A stretch of DNA of 64,000 nt from contig JALWTT010000006.1 of the NCBI GenBank assembly GCA_027077795.1, positions 124,001 to 188,000 of the forward strand, written 5' to 3'. The notes beneath the pieces are model-generated. The model worked only from the letters and a program-made list of their open reading frames with translations. It had not been told where the DNA came from and did not search any database. Origin of the DNA: Thermotogaceae bacterium. Lineage in GTDB: Bacteria; Thermotogota; Thermotogae; Thermotogales; Thermotogaceae. Positions 61,750 through 64,000 of the stretch are shown here, in pieces; positions within the stretch are counted from its first letter, which is position 1, and each line of letters starts with the position of its first letter. Both the position numbers and the translations under genes were made by a program.

Positions 61750-63894
61750 TTGAGAAGGAGTGTTCTGGCGAAAGTCGTTGTACCAATCATCATAGTTCTG
61801 GGCATAGGGATGGGTATAGTTCTTTTCATGAGTTTGGATCTTATATCTAAGAGTCTGAGAAGTTCCGTTGAAAGTCATATAAAGGATGTAGGGGACCAAG
61901 CGGTTATGAGTGTGGAAAGCTCTGAGAAATTCATCGAGAAGATGAAGGACAGTCTTATGGCCCAGCACGAGAACAACTTGAAGGTGGTAGTTGAATCCGC
62001 CTACGAGGTTGCAAAACATTACTACGATCTTTACAAAGGTGGTCAGCTCAGTGAAAGCGAGGCGAAGAAGCTAGCCGAGGAGGCCATAGGCTCGATAAGG
62101 TTTGACAACGGTGCTGGGTATGTCTTCGTTTTCAACGAGAAAGGCACCACAATCGTTCACATTGAGAAATCCCTGGTGGGGAAGAACTTGTGGAACCTCC
62201 AGGATCCAGATGGCGTTTACATAGTAAGAGAACTCACAAAGGTGGCGAAAGAGGGCGGGGGATTTGTTCAGTACAAATGGCCGAAGCCCGGAGAAAAGGA
62301 ACCTCAGCCAAAGCTTTCATATGCTGTGTTCTTTGATCCGTGGGATTGGATGATAGGAAGTGGTGTCTACATAGACGATGTGAAAAAAGAGCTGGTGAAG
62401 ATTCAAGGTGACATCTGGGAGGATTTGAGGAAAACCCTCATGTCTGTGAAACTCGGGAAAAGCTCTTATCCGGCTATCCTTTCGGCTGATGGAACTTTGA
62501 TCATGTACATAGATAGAAGTCTTGAGGGGAAGAAGGTGGTCTTCAAAGATGTGAGAACCGGTGAGAACCTCCTGGAGAAATTCCTTCAGAACAAGAACAA
62601 GATATTCCACTACTGGTATAAAAAGCCCGGAAAAGAAGGGGCTTTCGAGAAGATAGCTTACATAGGTTGGATACCATCGAAGAAGTGGATGGTTCTTGTA
62701 ACCGCTTATGAGGATGAGGTCATGGGTGGCGTGAAGAAGGCGATGTGGACGAACATAGTTGTCATGATAGCTGGCGGTGTGATGATTTTCTTAGTGATAT
62801 GGCTGATCATAAGGAGTGTTGTGGTGAAGGCCATGAAGAAGCTAGAAGAGTTTGCGACGAAAGTTGGAGGCGGTGATCTGACAGCTGAACTTGATTTTGA
62901 GAGCGAAGATGAGATAGGAAGAGTTGCAAAAGAAGTAAATGAGATGAGAGATAGCCTGATGGAAATTGTCAAGAACATAAAGAGAGCGGGAAAAGATATA
63001 GAGGAAATGGCGAGTGATATGTCCACCATTGCAGAGGACATGAGCTCGGCTGTGGACGGCGTTATGCAGAGTGTTGACAAAGTTTCGAGCATGGCTGACA
63101 ACGTCGCAGCAGCTGTTGAGGAGACAACTTCCTCAATTGAGGAGGTTGCATCGAGTGCCCAAATGGTCTCAAAGACAGCCGAGGAGCTTTCACACCAGAG
63201 CTCGATGCTCAAGGAATCCGTTGGCCAAGGTGAAGAAGCACTTGAAATCATCGTCCAGAGGGTTAAAGAGGTTTCAAACGAATCGCAAAACGCTGCGGGT
63301 AGAGTGCAATCTCTCACAGATTCCACGAAGAACATAGAGGAAATAGTCGATACTATAAACTCCATCGCTGAACAAACAAATCTCCTGGCGCTGAACGCTG
63401 CAATAGAAGCGGCTAGAGCTGGGGAAGCTGGGAAAGGATTCGCAGTGGTGGCTGATGAGATAAGAAAACTTGCTGAGGAGAGTAGAAGATCGACTGAACA
63501 GATTTCTGGAATCCTTTCCAGCATAATGGAAGAAGCTAAAAGTGTGAGGGATATAACAGCTAAGCTGGTTGAGATGATAGAAGAGATGAGTGGGGAAAGT
63601 GACAGGATCTCTGGGGTGTTCAAATCCATAAGTGATCAGGTCAACGCGCTTGACAACGTGACGAACAACCTCGCTGCATCCTCTCAGGAGCAGAGCGCTG
63701 CAGCTCAAGAAATAAGTGCGGCCATGGATAACGCCACGAAATCTGTGAACGAGGTCGTTGATGAGATCGATGGTGTGAAAGAGCAAGTTGTATCGCTCGT
63801 TGATCAGAAAGACAGGCTAATGAGTTCTTCCGAAAAGCTTGTAAAACTGGTGAGGGACTTCGAGCAAGCTATCGGTAAGTTCAAGACTGAATGA
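61750..63894 (+). CDS. Methyl-accepting chemotaxis protein with dCache/sCache sensor
   Basis: 714-residue receptor: transmembrane helix 1 (about 5-27), periplasmic sensor (about 30-330) made of two Cache-like halves ([17 protein letters not shown], then [17 protein letters not shown]), transmembrane helix 2 (about 335-358), HAMP (about 359-412) and a signalling domain with hairpin tip [30 protein letters not shown] near 540. Glutamine/glutamate heptads suit methylation. The WP-K-G motif (VQYKWPKPG) is typical of sCache_2 sensors for small carboxylic acids or amino acids, but the ligand is unknown. The start is TTG 61750 with AAGGGAGG upstream, not ATG 61699. A terminator follows. Confidence 0.95.
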   Translation: MRRSVLAKVVVPIIIVLGIGMGIVLFMSLDLISKSLRSSVESHIKDVGDQAVMSVESSEKFIEKMKDSLMAQHENNLKVVVESAYEVAKHYYDLYKGGQLSESEAKKLAEEAIGSIRFDNGAGYVFVFNEKGTTIVHIEKSLVGKNLWNLQDPDGVYIVRELTKVAKEGGGFVQYKWPKPGEKEPQPKLSYAVFFDPWDWMIGSGVYIDDVKKELVKIQGDIWEDLRKTLMSVKLGKSSYPAILSADGTLIMYIDRSLEGKKVVFKDVRTGENLLEKFLQNKNKIFHYWYKKPGKEGAFEKIAYIGWIPSKKWMVLVTAYEDEVMGGVKKAMWTNIVVMIAGGVMIFLVIWLIIRSVVVKAMKKLEEFATKVGGGDLTAELDFESEDEIGRVAKEVNEMRDSLMEIVKNIKRAGKDIEEMASDMSTIAEDMSSAVDGVMQSVDKVSSMADNVAAAVEETTSSIEEVASSAQMVSKTAEELSHQSSMLKESVGQGEEALEIIVQRVKEVSNESQNAAGRVQSLTDSTKNIEEIVDTINSIAEQTNLLALNAAIEAARAGEAGKGFAVVADEIRKLAEESRRSTEQISGILSSIMEEAKSVRDITAKLVEMIEEMSGESDRISGVFKSISDQVNALDNVTNNLAASSQEQSAAAQEISAAMDNATKSVNEVVDEIDGVKEQVVSLVDQKDRLMSSSEKLVKLVRDFEQAIGKFKTE

Positions 63895-63914
63895 AAAAAT
63901 CTCAGCTATTCTCC

Positions 63915-63940
63915 TCGCCCCCATGCGGGGGCGATTTTTG
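63915..63940 (+). terminator. Rho-independent terminator after the chemotaxis receptor gene
   Basis: TCGCCCCC (63915-63922), loop ATGC, GGGGGCGA (63927-63934), then TTTTT. Confidence 0.9.
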
Positions 63941-63951
63941 TGTTGAAAGAT

Positions 63952-63973
63952 GGAATTGAGAGTGTTCAATTCC
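63952..63973. repeat. Perfect 8-bp inverted repeat near the right edge
   Basis: GGAATTGA (63952-63959) and TCAATTCC (63966-63973) with a 6-base spacer GAGTGT. It lies after the terminator in non-coding sequence and is not followed by a T-run, so it fits an operator for whatever gene starts beyond the window better than a terminator. The rest of 63974-64000 shows no feature that I can support. Confidence 0.45.
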
Positions 63974-64000
63974 GTTGAGGTGCTATGTGCTTGATGATTT

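Noticed and set aside
62706-63629. Minus-strand open frame (307 codons) opposite the chemotaxis receptor
   Set aside because: Serine-rich mirror of the heptad-repeat signalling domain, a frequent artefact.

Overview
The window is a densely packed bacterial chromosome segment that looks like a member of the Thermotogota. The evidence is indirect: heavy AGA/AGG arginine and ATA isoleucine codon use, frequent TTG and GTG starts with strong Shine-Dalgarno (SD) sites, many 4-base ATGA/GTGA/TTGA overlaps, a short DnaE of about 813 residues, and the gene order rimO-pgsA-thpR-recA-recX-rny. I cannot name a genus. There are no phage genes, insertion sequences or CRISPR arrays. The only stretch over 300 bases without a protein gene is 26074-26509, which holds two tRNA genes, a terminator and three promoters.

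Layout. 1-10637 (+): one run of overlapping genes: a surface repeat protein cut by the left edge, rimO, pgsA, thpR, recA, recX, rny, an exported Ig-like protein, rplI and a radical-SAM protein. 10638-12942 (+): a short leader, a DMT transporter that seems to start at CTG, and murJ. 12923-26073 (-): one long operon: a membrane HD-GYP protein, dnaE, pilC, a small membrane protein, pilM, pilN, pilO, a PilP-position protein, a very long secretin and a Memo-family protein. 26164-26359 (-): tRNA-Arg and tRNA-Ser. 26510-31964 (+): a branched-chain amino acid ABC transporter with a CBS-ACT protein inserted and the binding protein on its own promoter. 32111-37280 (+): a nucleoside-type ABC transporter whose first permease carries an extra domain of about 570 residues. 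37351-44225 (+): tdk, nnr, lysS, a SurA-like protein, moeA and an S4 protein. 44164-46767 (-): an M1-type metallopeptidase apparently fused to a beta-barrel. 46891-48522 (+): a duplicated DUF4382-like lipoprotein. 48562-48981 (-): a small membrane protein. 49066-54116 (+): tRNA-Pro, glmU, yicC-like, remA, gmk, rpoZ, an L,D-transpeptidase and a MazG-like protein. 54126-58972 (-): zapB-like, zapA-like, murI, rapZ, yvcK, whiA, nrdR and greA. 59042-64000 (+): polA and a chemotaxis receptor.

How the genes work together. The left block joins DNA repair (recA/recX), RNA decay (rny), ribosome modification and supply (rimO, rplI) and phospholipid synthesis. The minus operon builds the inner-membrane platform and outer-membrane secretin of a type IV pilus-like or secretion machine; pilin, ATPase and peptidase genes are not in this window. 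The two ABC systems plus tdk and nnr form an uptake, salvage and cofactor-repair block. The 49-59 kb region combines envelope-precursor genes (glmU, murI, rapZ, yvcK, the L,D-transpeptidase) with division and transcription factors.

The most unusual items are the permease with the giant extracytoplasmic insert and no visible binding protein, the peptidase-barrel fusion, the secretin with about six N1-like and four N0/STN-like modules, the DnaE with a shrunken PHP region, and the CTG-started transporter. Several starts below are my own corrections, based on SD position and on promoters that lie inside the longer open frame.
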